A stretch of DNA of 64,000 nt, taken from the NCBI GenBank assembly GCA_015680685.1, contig MNCI01015802.1, forward strand, positions 284,944 through 348,943, in the 5' to 3' direction. Position numbers and translations under genes: made by a program. The notes beneath the pieces were generated by a model. It saw nothing but the letters and a program-made list of their open reading frames with translations. It ran no database searches and was not told where the DNA came from. The DNA is from Gnetum montanum. Taxonomy: Eukaryota; Streptophyta; Gnetopsida; Gnetales; Gnetaceae. Below, piece after piece: positions 10,661-21,269 of this stretch (the first letter of the stretch is position 1; the number at the start of each line of letters is the position of its first letter).

Positions 10661-13512
10661 ATGGCACAAAAATTGAGGCATCCAAGGGGAGAAGGATCAT
10701 CCCAACCAAGGGACAAGCGACCAAGAACGGGAAGAGGGCAAGGTGTGCAGCACCGAGAGCACGCGAAGGGTTCCCATGCAACTGGCCCCTTGTGTGAAGG
10801 ACCTGAGGTGGAATCTGTTCATCAAATTCCTGAAGAGGAGATCCCTAGTAAACAATCACATGGGGATGAGACTCCGACAATAGCACCACGGCTTGAGGTC
10901 ACCTTGACCTAGGCATGTCTTGACGCTATTAGACTAAGGGAGGTGCAACAAATGGTCCTATAAGAGCTAAAATTTGGACCATTTCTTGAGAATGCACTAG
11001 AAGATGTGAAGCTCTAATTGCAAAACTCTCCTATGTGGCCAATCATCGCATCCAGTGGTGAATGGTATTTAGGAGAGACGTATCTCTTCTGGAGAAATCG
11101 GTAGCTAGGGTCTAGAGTAAGAATCAAGGACATTTATGTCTCTTACTCTGCGAAAGAGATCACACAAGCTCTATGGTTGCCTGAGACTAGAGCTGATGTG
11201 GTGGAGATCCCTAAGCAAGTAGATCTCGAGGTAAAAGGGGAGTGGATCAGGCAGTGCTATGGGATGGATCGTAAAAAGTTTAGCACTTTGACCATTGCAG
11301 AGAGGGTATATTCAAAAATTGTGTCTTACCACCTAAACCCAATGGTGAGACCCAGCAAGATCACTGCCTCCTCCACTCATGCGTGTGCTGCTCTAAGTGA
11401 AAAATTCCCAATGAGCCTTCCACAATTATTTTTGGAGATTGAGAAAATATTTGCTGAAAGAGAACATGGAAGATGGGCTTTACCCTTTCCCTGCTTAATT
11501 AGGAAATTATGCAAATGGGCAGGGATAACACGATATGCCAATGATACACTTCGACACACCTCGATTACCTCATGGTGGAAAATGATAAAAGACGAGACTC
11601 TGACCACCACACAAACTAAGGAAGAGCAGCAACCACCTCTACCACCTATACAAACAATGAGGTCAGGTTTGCAAACAATCGCAAAACATATACACAAAAT
11701 TCGACAATCTCTCTTGAGCCAACAAGAGCAATCTGGAGGGATCAGTGGAGGAGAAGACCCTTCAGTCTATCGCCCTGCAATGAGCTATTTGGAGTAAGTG
11801 GCTCGATTAGTAAGTCTACTAGAAAGAGCAGGGTTGATGTTCTCTGTTTCCCAAACACAAGTACCTGCAAGAACTGATCCTAGTGTTCGAGAAGTAACAA
11901 TATCCATCCAACAGTTATTTCTTAAAATTTTAGGAAATGCTACTACTTTCTCAGTACGCTTGGAGGATGGAGAGGGGGTGATAGTCCTGGTGATGCAACA
12001 CCAGGGATAGGAGATTATGATTGAGGTGGTTGCTGACACGATTGCTATGGTCCTTAATGCACCAATGACACCTATATCAGATCTACATGGACTCAAAGAT
12101 GTAAAGGCATCCGCAAGGACTTCACATAGCAGGATTAATGCAACCCAACATGAAGAATTGTTGGACTGATTGGTGGGAACCAGGCAACCGCTTCCATATG
12201 TCTTTGATCTTCTGGATAACATCACTGCAACCTAATCAGAGTTGCTCTCGGCAAGGGATAAGAGCCTTATCTTGTAAGGGCAACTCGAAGTTGCTCAATC
12301 CAATTGTCAACGCTTGGCAATAGAAGTTGCCCAATTAAGGGTCCAACTTGCTGATCCAACTCTTCTTAACCATGAACTCATCAGAAATGAAGCTTTTTAA
12401 TAGCTTCAAGTCAAACTCCAGATAGTTGAGGATGAGCAAGAGTCGACGATCTTTGATAAGTCCTTGGCAGACGTTCGTGCATATCATCTAAATAAGGACT
12501 TGACAGAGGTTCACCAAGAGAATGTTAGGTTGACCATAGAGGTTCATCACTTGCGCAATGTCGGTGACAAAAATCAGCACATGAAAAGCTTTATCCACCA
12601 GCAATAGGAAGAGCTAGCCAGGGTGAATGTTGATGTGAGGAGGTTGGCCACTGAAAATCAGAATCTGTCTATGGAGGAGGTTCATGCCTTGTGACAAAAA
12701 TCAGCCATCGAAATCACTGCTTGGGAAAGTGAAGCCCTTAAGTTTGAAATAGTTAAAAATCATTATAAGGACCAAGTGGGATTGTAGAAGGAAGTGAATG
12801 AAAAGCATATTCAAGTCATCAAGGCCAAACTGAACCAAGTGCTCCAATAGCTCTAAGAAGGAGGCCACGTCTGGCAACCCATATTTTATGGATTGAATGC
12901 CTACAACCAGGCTGAGATCTGCCTTAAGGAACTACAAATTGAAAAATGATAGAGTACATGGAGTTGGCCAACCTTTTCTATGCAAACCTAGCTATGTTAA
13001 CAGCTAGAAGACTGTGGTCTAACCTAGAAAAGTAAGTGGCCACCTTGTATTCTTTATAGAAGGGTGAGTTCCAAGTGCATAAAGCGATCAAACAAAAATT
13101 AAAAATAACAAATGTGGAACTTGAGGTTCTCTACACGTATTTTGAAGGGTAACGTGTGATCGTTGAGAACTTGGCCTGATGAATGAATGACTACCAGCAG
13201 TTGCAGACATCAATCTGAGCATTCGACATCGAACAAAAATACTTTGCAGCCTGGTTTGTCAATCTGAAAGAACTCTTCCCTGCACTTCCATGCCCTTGGA
13301 AGGTTCCAGTTCTAGTACACATTAGCGAAGCTGCTTGGACAATGAATGATCCTAGAAGTAAGGAAGAGAAAATGAGGGCTCTCTTGGAGGTTGTCCAATT
13401 GCCTTTAGAAGTTGCAGTTGCTTTGGGGTAATCATCGTCAACGCCACCATTGCCACATGTGCCAAAGGCTAGTGAAAGTCCGTTAGAACCACCGCCACCA
13501 GGGACGGTGTGA
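10661..13512 (+). pseudogene. Element B 3' ORF (env-position, coiled-coil protein)
   Basis: Long 3' ORF of about 950 codons, starting at ATG 10661. The N-terminus is basic and low in complexity (KRPRTGRGQG). It is followed by a globular part with PMWPIIASSGEWYLGETYLF, DRKKFSTLTIAERVYSKIV and LPFPCLIRKLCKWAGI, which from memory resembles the 'putative plant transposon protein' domain in 3' ORFs of Athila elements. From about 12250 it is mostly heptad-like coiled coil, and it ends with the conserved AWTMNDPRSKEEKMRALLEV and a Pro-rich tail, stop TGA 13510. There is one frameshift near 12945 and many TAG/TAA/TGA stops. Its function is unknown. Confidence 0.75.
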
Positions 13513-13722
13513 TCTTCTCCAACAATTTTTGCATCTTTCAGCATATCAGAGAATCCAGGATCGGCGAGGTGTTCAATTTTATCTCTGAACACCACCATCT
13601 TGTAACTTGTCCTTCTCTATACACTCGGGCATTTGGTGCATTAGTAAAATTGGTGTTGTGTCATGTGTGTCGAGTCATGTGTGTTGTAATAAGAAGTTCA
13701 TACCTTCCAGATTGTAATGAAA

Positions 13723-13756
13723 CTTGAGAATGAGTTTTTACTCAGTCATGGGAGTA
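13723..13756 (+). other. Element B polypurine tract block
   Basis: AACTTGAGAATGAGTTTTTA followed by CTCAGTCATGGGAGTA lies directly before the 3' LTR. All elements in the window have this roughly 34-base block (CTYGAGGATGAGTTT...CAGTYRTGGG) at the LTR edge. It would prime plus-strand DNA synthesis. Confidence 0.75.
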
Positions 13757-14658
13757 TGATGAAGTGCTAAATAGTAGATATGTCAACTAGGTTGCATATA
13801 TGGGATCCCATATACGCAGCCGCATCAATGCGGCCCCGTCGATGCATCTGTCCATGCATCTACGTGGCCCCATTAACACGAAGCCTGTTCTAGCCTACAA
13901 ATAAGTATGCTTCCACCATACTTAGGTACCTTTTGGTAGTTGTAGCGAAGCTCTTGCAGTTTGTCTCCATGAGAGTTTAAATATTTTCCAAGTGCCTACA
14001 GTAGGTGTAAGAAAGGTGTTCGGCTCTTTATTAAGCACTAATGTACCTAAGCCCATTGGTGTGAACAATAATAAAGACGAGCTTTTCAAGCATTCCTTGC
14101 AGCAATTGGACTTATCATTTGAGCATTCCATAGTTTAATATTTTTATGCTTTAATAATTCCTTAAGTTTTCATTGTTATTACTTTAATCATTATCACTCT
14201 TTTATAGCTTGTAAAAACCATAAGTACGACCATCTTGAACGTAAACCCAACACTTGGCAACCCAGTGATGCTTAATGTCTGGTAACCTAGTAGTGGTTAG
14301 GGGATGCTCAGGATGTGCATGGAAGATGGGATTAGATACTTATGCTAGGAAGAGTTAAGAGATAGATTAGTATAATTATAGATTATGCAATATCCCATTT
14401 CTTACATTTCATTCCAAGAATTAGACTCTAGAAGATAAGTAAAAAAGCCATAAAAATCATTTGCCTCAATCTCACTTAACCATCGCAATCAGAACATCAC
14501 AGGTGAGGTTGGGAAGACAATGACCATTCTAACACAAGGTTTTGCTAGTTAGGGTATTGGTGTATGCAAAGTGCTTACAATCTACGGAATTCGACCGAGT
14601 CACGTGTGAATGCCCGTGATTTGTATGGTTGGGCATAGGGGTACCTAGCTGCTCATCA
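13757..14658 (+). repeat. Element B 3' LTR, 902 bp
   Basis: It begins TGATGAAGTGC and ends GCTGCTCATCA. U3 holds a perfect 18-bp palindrome TATATGGGATCCCATATA (13797-13814), CATATACGCAGCC, GGCCCC motifs and a likely TATA box ACAAATAAG near 13899-13907. The R/U5 part shows 'TGGTTGGGCATAGGGGTACC' close to the end, as in the other LTRs. The matching 5' LTR is outside the window. Confidence 0.85.
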
Positions 14659-14749
14659 GATGGAAAAGCTAAAAAAGGAATATGGGATGGAAGGTTGCTT
14701 AGTTTTGTAGATGATGAGCTTGAGGTTTGAACCATAAATTTTATATATT
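14659..14749. other. Short unassigned interval
   Basis: AT-rich sequence between the LTR of B and the LINE tail; nothing recognised. Confidence 0.6.
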
Positions 14750-15530
14750 TTGGCATCATCATCATCATAGCATCATCCCAACAAAACAAGGTCCACTACA
14801 TCAGTTCTTTTTAACTATTTCCCTCTATAAAGAGCTAGATCTTTATTTTTGTTTATTTACAATTTCTTCAAATCATCTTTAATTGTTTTTTCCATGTCTT
14901 TTTTGGTCTTCCTTTGCATGGTCTTCCTAGAACAATGATGTAGAAACCTTTTTTATAGCCTCATTATTATTATTTGATCTTCTTTGCACATGTCCAAATA
15001 ACCTAAGTCATCATCCTTATAACTTATTTAAAATGAGAGCCACTCCAAGTCTTTCTCCAATGTCTTTACCTCTTCTAGTTACATTCAGCATCCATCTAAG
15101 CATTCTTATTTTTATCACATTGATTTGTTATTTATGCCTCTTTTGTATTGTCCAACATTTAGCATCATATAAGATAGCAAGCTTGATTGTTGCCTTGTAA
15201 AATTTTTCCTTTAGTTTTAATAGATTTTTTTTATCACATAGAACACCAATAGCCAATCTCCATTTTCATCATCTTGTCTCAATTTTATTTCTTATATCTT
15301 TATTAATTTCACCATTTGAATGGACCATTGATCTTAGATAGTGGGACTATTTGCATTGAAGGACTTTTTAGTCTTGAGTTATCACTTCTATTTCACCAAT
15401 ATTTATTCTATTATTGAAATTTCATTCCATATAGTTTATATTACTTCTACTAATTTTCAAGCCTTTTGATTCAAGAGCATGTCTCCACTTATTCATCTTA
15501 AAAAGCAATGCAATTTAAAGCTGTATCCAC
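14750..15530 (-). mobile_element. RTE-type LINE remnant (RT C-terminus and 3' end)
   Basis: On the minus strand, decayed sequence reads KWRHALESKGLKISRSNINY near 15500, then IEVITQD, NGEINKDIRNKIE, KWRLAIGVLCDKKNLLKLK, FYKATIKLAILYDAKCW, IRMLRWMLNVTRR and LFGHVQRRSNNNN near 15000. These match, from memory, the C-terminal part of plant non-LTR reverse transcriptases. It then passes a conserved 3' end (AGCTCTTTATAGAGGGA in reverse) into an ATC/GAT simple repeat at 14753-14768, as RTE elements do. It is 5' truncated, with several stops and frame changes. Confidence 0.78.
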
Positions 15531-15830
15531 TAATATAATAAATTTTGTATATTTTATATATTTGTAAAATAGAAAGCATGTACAAATTTTGGATATTTGA
15601 GCCATGTGCTTATTTTTTAAAATAAATAATAAAATATTATAATTATGAAAATTTTATCTTTACCATCTTGTTGAGAACATTACAATGATTATTTTTTACT
15701 TTGGTGTGTACTATACTTTGAGAAAAAATAATATTATTTTATTAAATATTAATATTTTAACATTAAAGATATCATTATTTAAAAAATGAAGTGCTTACTT
15801 AGTGGTAAGAGCCTTGGCTTGGTAACCTTA
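15531..15830. other. AT-rich interval, no feature recognised
   Basis: Very AT-rich sequence between the LINE and the LTR of H. It contains TTAGTGGTAAGAGCCTTGG near 15800, which looks like a tRNA A-box but has no matching B-box of its own. It may be the sequence into which H inserted. Confidence 0.5.
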
Positions 15831-16645
15831 TGATAAGGGGTTGAGTATTCCAACACTCAACCATATAAGTCACAAGTATTCACACGTGACCAATAATCCA
15901 TGAATGGACAATATAAGTATACTAGTGAGTTGAGAGTAAGTTTGTTGTTGTTGTCTTCCCACTTAGAGTTAGTAAGGTACAAAATATATATGAAAAACTC
16001 TTAGTGAGGTAAATGATAAACTAATGTTATTTGGCTTTATGTATGCTAAATGTAAACATGATGAAAATGATTATAAACTTTAATTCTAAGAATAATGGAA
16101 ATGTAAGGCTATTCTATCCTATGGCAATAAGTATTCGTTCTTGGTTTTCTGTGCATGTCTTGAGCTGATGCAACTGTTACTGGGATTACCACATAACTTT
16201 ACTATTGAGCAAATTAAGCAAAGTCACTACTGGCTTACTACACAATTACACTTTACACTCAAAACTAGTTGTACTTATTCTATCCTACTAATAAACATTG
16301 GAATAGTAAACAACTTGGTAAAATTAAAAGTAAATATTATGAAAAAGTAAATCTATGCTAAGTGATATGTTGTAATGATAAAGAACAATCTCAATCTTTA
16401 TTTCCATTCATAAATTGTGTCCAAGAACAATATACTCAAATAAAGATTCCATACAACTATAATTCACCATACTGTGCACATTCACACTAACTTTAACTTT
16501 GAGAAAGCAAACTACAAGAATTCTTCTAAGTGTTGGACCTAAACTTGTTTTCAACATGATGGTGGGTTAGTTAGTATTTATAAGCATAACCATGGTTCAC
16601 TACATATCATAACTACGATAGTCCTCAAGATCAAATGTTTCATCA
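15831..16645 (-). repeat. Element H 3' LTR (old), 815 bp
   Basis: On the plus strand it begins TGATAAGGGGTTGAGTATTCC and ACACTCAACCATA, which lines up with the LTR of E (TGATGAGCGGTGAGTATACC), and it ends ATCAAATGTTTCATCA. Landmarks shared with other LTRs are TGTTGTCTTCCCA, CTGGGATTACCA, ATCTTTATT and AAATAAAGATTCC. It is the most diverged LTR here. The polypurine block follows it, so it is a 3' LTR of a minus-strand element. Confidence 0.72.
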
Positions 16646-16751
16646 TACCCCCATGACTAACTAAAAACTCATCCTCGAGTTTAAATAAAAAGAGGATAGA
16701 TTTTTTTACAAACTTGTGGTGTTACATGGACTTCAACATTGTAATGCATAT
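16646..16751 (-). other. Element H polypurine tract and first internal bases
   Basis: The minus strand reads CTCGAGGATGAGTTTTTAGT then TAGTCATGGGGGT, the standard block at the LTR edge. H is interrupted at 16751 by element C. The last five bases, CATAT (16747-16751), are repeated at 38688-38692 on the other side of C. Confidence 0.75.
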
Positions 16752-17673
16752 TGATGAGCAATTGAAGGTACCCCTACACCCAACCATATGAATCACAAAG
16801 AACTCATGCATGATCTAGTCAAATTTCATGGACTCTCTAGTTTCTAGTGCACTAGTCTTCTAGGAAGTGAACCTTGCCCTAATGGTCATTTGTTGTCTTC
16901 CCAATTACACTTGTGAAGTACAAAGGTATGGTTAACTATAACCGAGGCATATGATTTCTATCATTTTATGTTTTATAGTTTTGGTGCTTAAAGAGAGAGA
17001 TGAAGTAAATTGAGAACTAATTTAATTTAACTATTTAACTAATCTTTAACTAGTCCTAACATAAGTATTCCACTTTCCATACACGTCCTGAACCCATGTA
17101 TCCACTACTAGGTTACCAAGTGCTACGCTACTAGGTGCACCAAGAAATAATGCTATTGGGATTACCAACCAAGTACATGTTATGCTCGAAGCAGTTGTAC
17201 TTATGTATTTAATCTATTTAGCTTATCTTACTTAATTACTTTATTAGCTTAATTATTGGAAAACATTTAATAAATAACTAAAAAGATTAAATGTGTGAAT
17301 AAAACATCTAAACTATCCAAAATGTTACAAGGTTTATTAAGAAGCTCATCTTTATTGTTGCACACACTATCGTGCTAGGTACAATAGTGTTGAAATAAAG
17401 ATCCATATGCTTAAGGACTCCCACTTTAGGTACTTAGGAAAATATTCTAACTTTCAAATGTAAAAACTACAAGAGTTTGGATACTACTATGACTTGAATG
17501 CCCATAAACATGGCTGGGAGCTTGTATTTACAGTTTTTGCTACAGGACTACATCGACGGGGCCCCATAGACATAGCAGACGCTACGTCGACCTAGCCCCA
17601 TCAACAAGGAAACACCACGTAAATGGGGCCTTTTCAATGAGGATCCATCAACATGACACTTTGATGCTTAGCA
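16752..17673 (-). repeat. Element C 3' LTR, 922 bp
   Basis: On the plus strand it runs from TGATGAGCAATTGAAGG to GATGCTTAGCA. U3 (right part, 17540-17673) is rich in GGCCCC/GGGGCC and ATCGAC-like words (CATCGACGGGGCCCCAT). The polypurine block lies directly right of it. CACTACTAGGTTACCAAG (17102-17119) is the sequence into which D inserted in the partner LTR. Confidence 0.88.
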
Positions 17674-17707
17674 TATCCCCACAACTGAATGGAAACTCAT
17701 CCTCAAG
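17674..17707 (-). other. Element C polypurine tract block
   Basis: The minus strand reads ACTTGAGGATGAGTTTCCAT then TCAGTTGTGGGGATA before the LTR. Confidence 0.75.
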
Positions 17708-17910
17708 TTTCTTTACAAAATTGGGAAGTTATGGGATTATGAACTGACTCTTAATAAAATAAACTGACATGACAAAACTAAGTGTCCGAGTGTACAGATT
17801 AACACATTACAAAACATTGTGGTGTTTATGACACAAAATTGAACACTATGACATAATTACACAAAAATTGAACATCACTTCCTCTTATGGCATAAAGGTG
17901 ATGGAGAAGA

Positions 17911-20725
17911 TCAAACAATCCTAGGTAGTGGTGGCTCCTGAGGTTTTGAGGGACCTTTGCCAGCTTCAGGCACATTAGTAGCTTAGGTGACCATGATTGT
18001 CTTGCTGTAGTTGCAACCTCTAGTGAAAGGTGAAAGACATCTAGTAATGCCTTCATCTTCTTCTCCTTACTCTAGGAATCATTCATAGTCCATGCAGCAT
18101 CACCAATGTGAGTTGGAATGGGGAAATCCCATAGACAAGGCATTACTAGGAACATTTCCTTTACATTAACAAACCAAGTAGTAAATTCTTTGTGTTTGAT
18201 ATTGAATGCCTTGATTGCATTCTATAGCTTCTGGTGGTCATTCATCCTCCTAGTCAAGTTCTTGGTAGTTGATTGTTGATTAGTGAATCATTCCTTGAGA
18301 ACTTCGAGTTCATTGTTTGCCATTGCAAGCTTTTGCTTAGTGTCCTTGTGATCTTTGACTTGGCCTTGTACAACAAGTATGAGCTAGCCACATGCTTCTC
18401 TAATTCAGATTGTGACCGTCCAACATTCAACATGGCCAGATTTGCATAACAGAGATTAACGAGCTCCATGTATTTCATTATCTTCTCGATTTGCAACTCC
18501 TTTATGTGGATTTCTGCTTTGTTGTAGGTATCTATCCCATCAACAATGTGTTGCCATAATTATTTCCCTTACTATAGTTATTGAAGGGTTTTATTCACTT
18601 TCACTTTCACCGATTGGATGTGTTTTTCATTTACTTCCTTTTGTAGATTGACCTGTTCTTTGTAATGGTTCTTGACGCTCAAATTTGAGAGCCTTCAATT
18701 TCTAGGTGGCTACCTTGATTGCAATTTTTATATGAAGGGCACAAACTTCCTCCATAGAGATATTTCTACTTTTTGCTACCAATCTCCTCAATTTTATATT
18801 TGCTCTAGCCAGTTTCTCCTACAATAACATTCTGTAGGTGATGGCTCTAAACTGTACATTCTCCTAGCATGTTTGAACTAAGGCCTTTTGAATTTTGTGC
18901 TATGTGGCCTCTGCTAAGGATTAGTAGAACACCATTGTTTCCATTACATCCTCAATCCCTTTGAGTTTTGTATTAATTTGTTTCATAGCTTCATCTCTTA
19001 TCAATATCAAGTTGAGAAATGCAGGGTCAGCAATCTAGGCTCTTAATTCAACAACTTTAGCATCCAATATTTTATTCAATTCTTTGGCTATTTTTACCTA
19101 CCCCTACAAGATGATATTTTTGCCCCTTGCCTCTAGAAAATTTGATTGGGTTGCGATGATATTGTCCAAAAGGTCAAAGACATCCAAAACCATTTGGCCA
19201 ATTCCCACCAGTTAGTCCAATAGTTCTTTATGTTGTGCTATGTTTATTTTGCCACTTGTGGTTCTTGTGAACATCTACACATCCTTAAGTGTAGTGACAT
19301 TTGTTATAGATGCTGCAAGTGTGTTGAGCATTTTGGAAATCTAATCAACAACCACTTCTGCTACTGTCTCCTGCCCTTAGTGTTGCATCACTAATATAGT
19401 TGCCCCCTCACCCTTGTCCAAGTGCACCGAGAAGGTTGCAACATTCTCAAAGATTTCTAGGAGTTACTATTATTCTACTAGAGATACTATGACCTCTCTA
19501 GCACTTAGATTTAACCTCGCAGGAAACTATGTTCTTTGGGTTGAAAAAATGGATCCACCTCTATCCATCAAATTGTTTGTTCAGGCCATCTCATTGAGGT
19601 GACTCATTACTAGTCTGTACATGGATGGGTCCCTGCCACTCACGCCTACTTATTGCTCTTATTTACTCAAGAGCCATTCTTGGTATTCATGCAATTGTTG
19701 GGTAGTTGCAGCAATGTCTAGCATAGTTTTTTTAGTTGTAGGTGGAGGTGGTGGTTACTACCCGTCTTCTTGGATAGTGGTTGTAGGCATCTTGTCCTTT
19801 ATCATTTATGCCCAGTTGGTAGTTTAAATAGTTTTAACAATATCATTGGTGTAATATACTATTTCTCCCCTTTGATAGAGTTTCCTAATGAGGCATGGGG
19901 AGGGAAGTGCCTTCCTTCCACATTCATTTTCTTTAAATCGCTCTCCATCTCTAGATAGATTAGCTGTGGAAGGTTGACAAGGAATCTCCCACTCAGAGCA
20001 ATGTAGGCTTGAGTAGAGAAGGTGGTGCTTTTGCTTGGCTTCACCATGGGATTGAGGTGGAAGGCTACAATCTTATAATGGATTCGCTCTACTAGTGTGA
20101 GCGCACCAAACGCCTTGCAGTTGACACCATAGTATCATCGAATCCATTCTTTCTTGATACTCGAATCTGCTTACATTGGGATCTTAATAAGACTTGCCTT
20201 CATTTTTGATAACCCAAGCACTGTAACAATGGCCTACACCAACTAGGACACTAATATGTCCTTGATTTTTACCATTGATTCGAGTTGCCTATTGTTTCAG
20301 AATAAAAATGTCTCTTCCATGTACCACTCCCCGATGGAAGTGATGATTGACCACATGGGAGAGGTCTTCAATTGGTTCTACACTTCTTTTGGTGCTTGAT
20401 CTAAGAAAGGGCCAAATTTTAACTCCTAAAGCATCAATTTTTGGACCTCTCTTGATTTTATTTGATTCAAAAAAACCTCTATTAAGGTCATGTCAACATT
20501 TATTGGTTGTGCTTGTGCATGATCCTGATGGGAATGTTTTGTTGCTATTGCTAGTTCTAGAATTTGTCAAATAGATTCCACCTCAGAATTTTCCCTAAGA
20601 GGACCTATGGTGTGGGTTGCAAGAAATTCTTCTTAGGGCTATTCTTAGCCCCTTTTTGTTCTAGGATATTTCTCCCTTTGTTGGAATGGTCTTGCTTCTT
20701 GTGTGTGCTTTCCTTTTGGTGTCAT
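17911..20725 (-). pseudogene. Element C 3' ORF (env-position, coiled-coil protein)
   Basis: Same protein as the B and D 3' ORFs. The start ATG is at 20725-20723 (in G the same site follows CAG; here CAA). The middle domain is seen around 19860-20050 (MVKPSKSTTFSTQAYIALSG and PCLIRKL-like), a Q/T-rich linker and promoter-distal blocks around 19300-19600, then coiled coil to about 18250. The conserved C-terminal motif AWTMND.SKEKKMKALLDV is at about 18045-18105, and the stop is TGA at 17913-17911 after PRIV. There are many stops, most of them TAG. Function unknown. Confidence 0.72.
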
Positions 20726-21016
20726 TTGTGGTCACAACACATCCGTGGGTTAGTAAATATAATGTGTAACTTTAAGGTTTTTAATATCTTCTCTTGTTAT
20801 TTTGTTACACTTTGGCTAAGGTTGGACCATGGTAGATTGATTATTTTATTAATGATTTATTGTAGATGTCATTGGAGCTTGTTGGAAAGGTTTAACTCTT
20901 GTAATTTAGTGTTTAATAGTTGATTTTTCAATTAAACCTTTATGGGAGTTAGAAAAATTGTGAAAACTTTTTTGTTAAAAATGGCATATTTGTGGCCTCC
21001 ATGATGAAGAGCTTAC
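20726..21016 (-). other. Predicted leader intron of element C 3' ORF
   Basis: The donor AGAG|GTAAGC is at 21016, a close match to the plant consensus. The acceptor position just before the ATG reads GACCACAA, where G has GATCACAG; the final G has changed to A, so this copy's acceptor is broken. The length is 291 bases, against 271 in B and 311 in G. Confidence 0.5.
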
Positions 21017-21154
21017 CTCTAATAGTTTTAGGGTCAAAGAATGAAGTGATATGGATAAATGATTTGTAAGTTATGGGCTCTGGAAGGTTCCGGGCTCTGA
21101 AAATTTGAAAAGCTTCCTTAGCATTTGTGAGAAAATGTAAAAATTTCAAAGTGG

Positions 21155-21265
21155 GACCACATATATATGTATATATACTATTTTTCTACCATGTTGATGA
21201 GGCCCCATATATGGGGCCTCATATATGGGTTTACTTTGTCAATGGGGCCCCATATATGGGGCCCT
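21155..21265 (-). promoter_or_regulatory. Element C internal promoter-like block with long palindromes
   Basis: It contains a perfect 26-bp palindrome at 21197-21222 (half-site ATGAGGCCCCATA) and a perfect 20-bp palindrome GGGCCCCATATATGGGGCCC at 21245-21264. On the minus strand these are followed by TATATATACATATATATG at about 21176-21159. The donor of the leader intron lies about 150 bases further on. The same GGGGCC/GGCCCCAT words fill the U3 of this element's LTR. Promoter role is inference. Confidence 0.6.
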
Positions 21266-21269
21266 AGGC

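Larger units (their letters stand above)
5144..14658 (+). mobile_element. Element B: Athila-type retrotransposon, PR to 3' LTR
   Basis: Plus-strand order: protease (from 5144), RT, RNase H, integrase, spacer, internal promoter-like block, leader intron, 3' ORF, polypurine tract, 3' LTR. Its gag and 5' LTR are not in the window because element A interrupts the protease region; they should lie left of A. Pol has many stops. Confidence 0.85.

Noticed and set aside
10661-13512. Retroviral-type envelope gene
   Set aside because: Only the position fits; the product is a basic N-terminus plus globular domain plus coiled coil, without visible signal peptide, furin site or transmembrane segment.
13797-13814. 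Palindromes such as TATATGGGATCCCATATA as target sites of a restriction or CRISPR-like system
   Set aside because: This is plant nuclear repeat DNA; they lie in LTR U3 and internal promoter-like blocks, which explains them better.
15790-15860. Possible tRNA gene or tRNA-derived SINE head (TTAGTGGTAAGAG and GGGGTTGAGTATTCC)
   Set aside because: The B-box-like part aligns with the start of other LTRs in the window (TGATGAGCGGTGAGTATACC), so it belongs to the LTR of H; no cloverleaf can be drawn.
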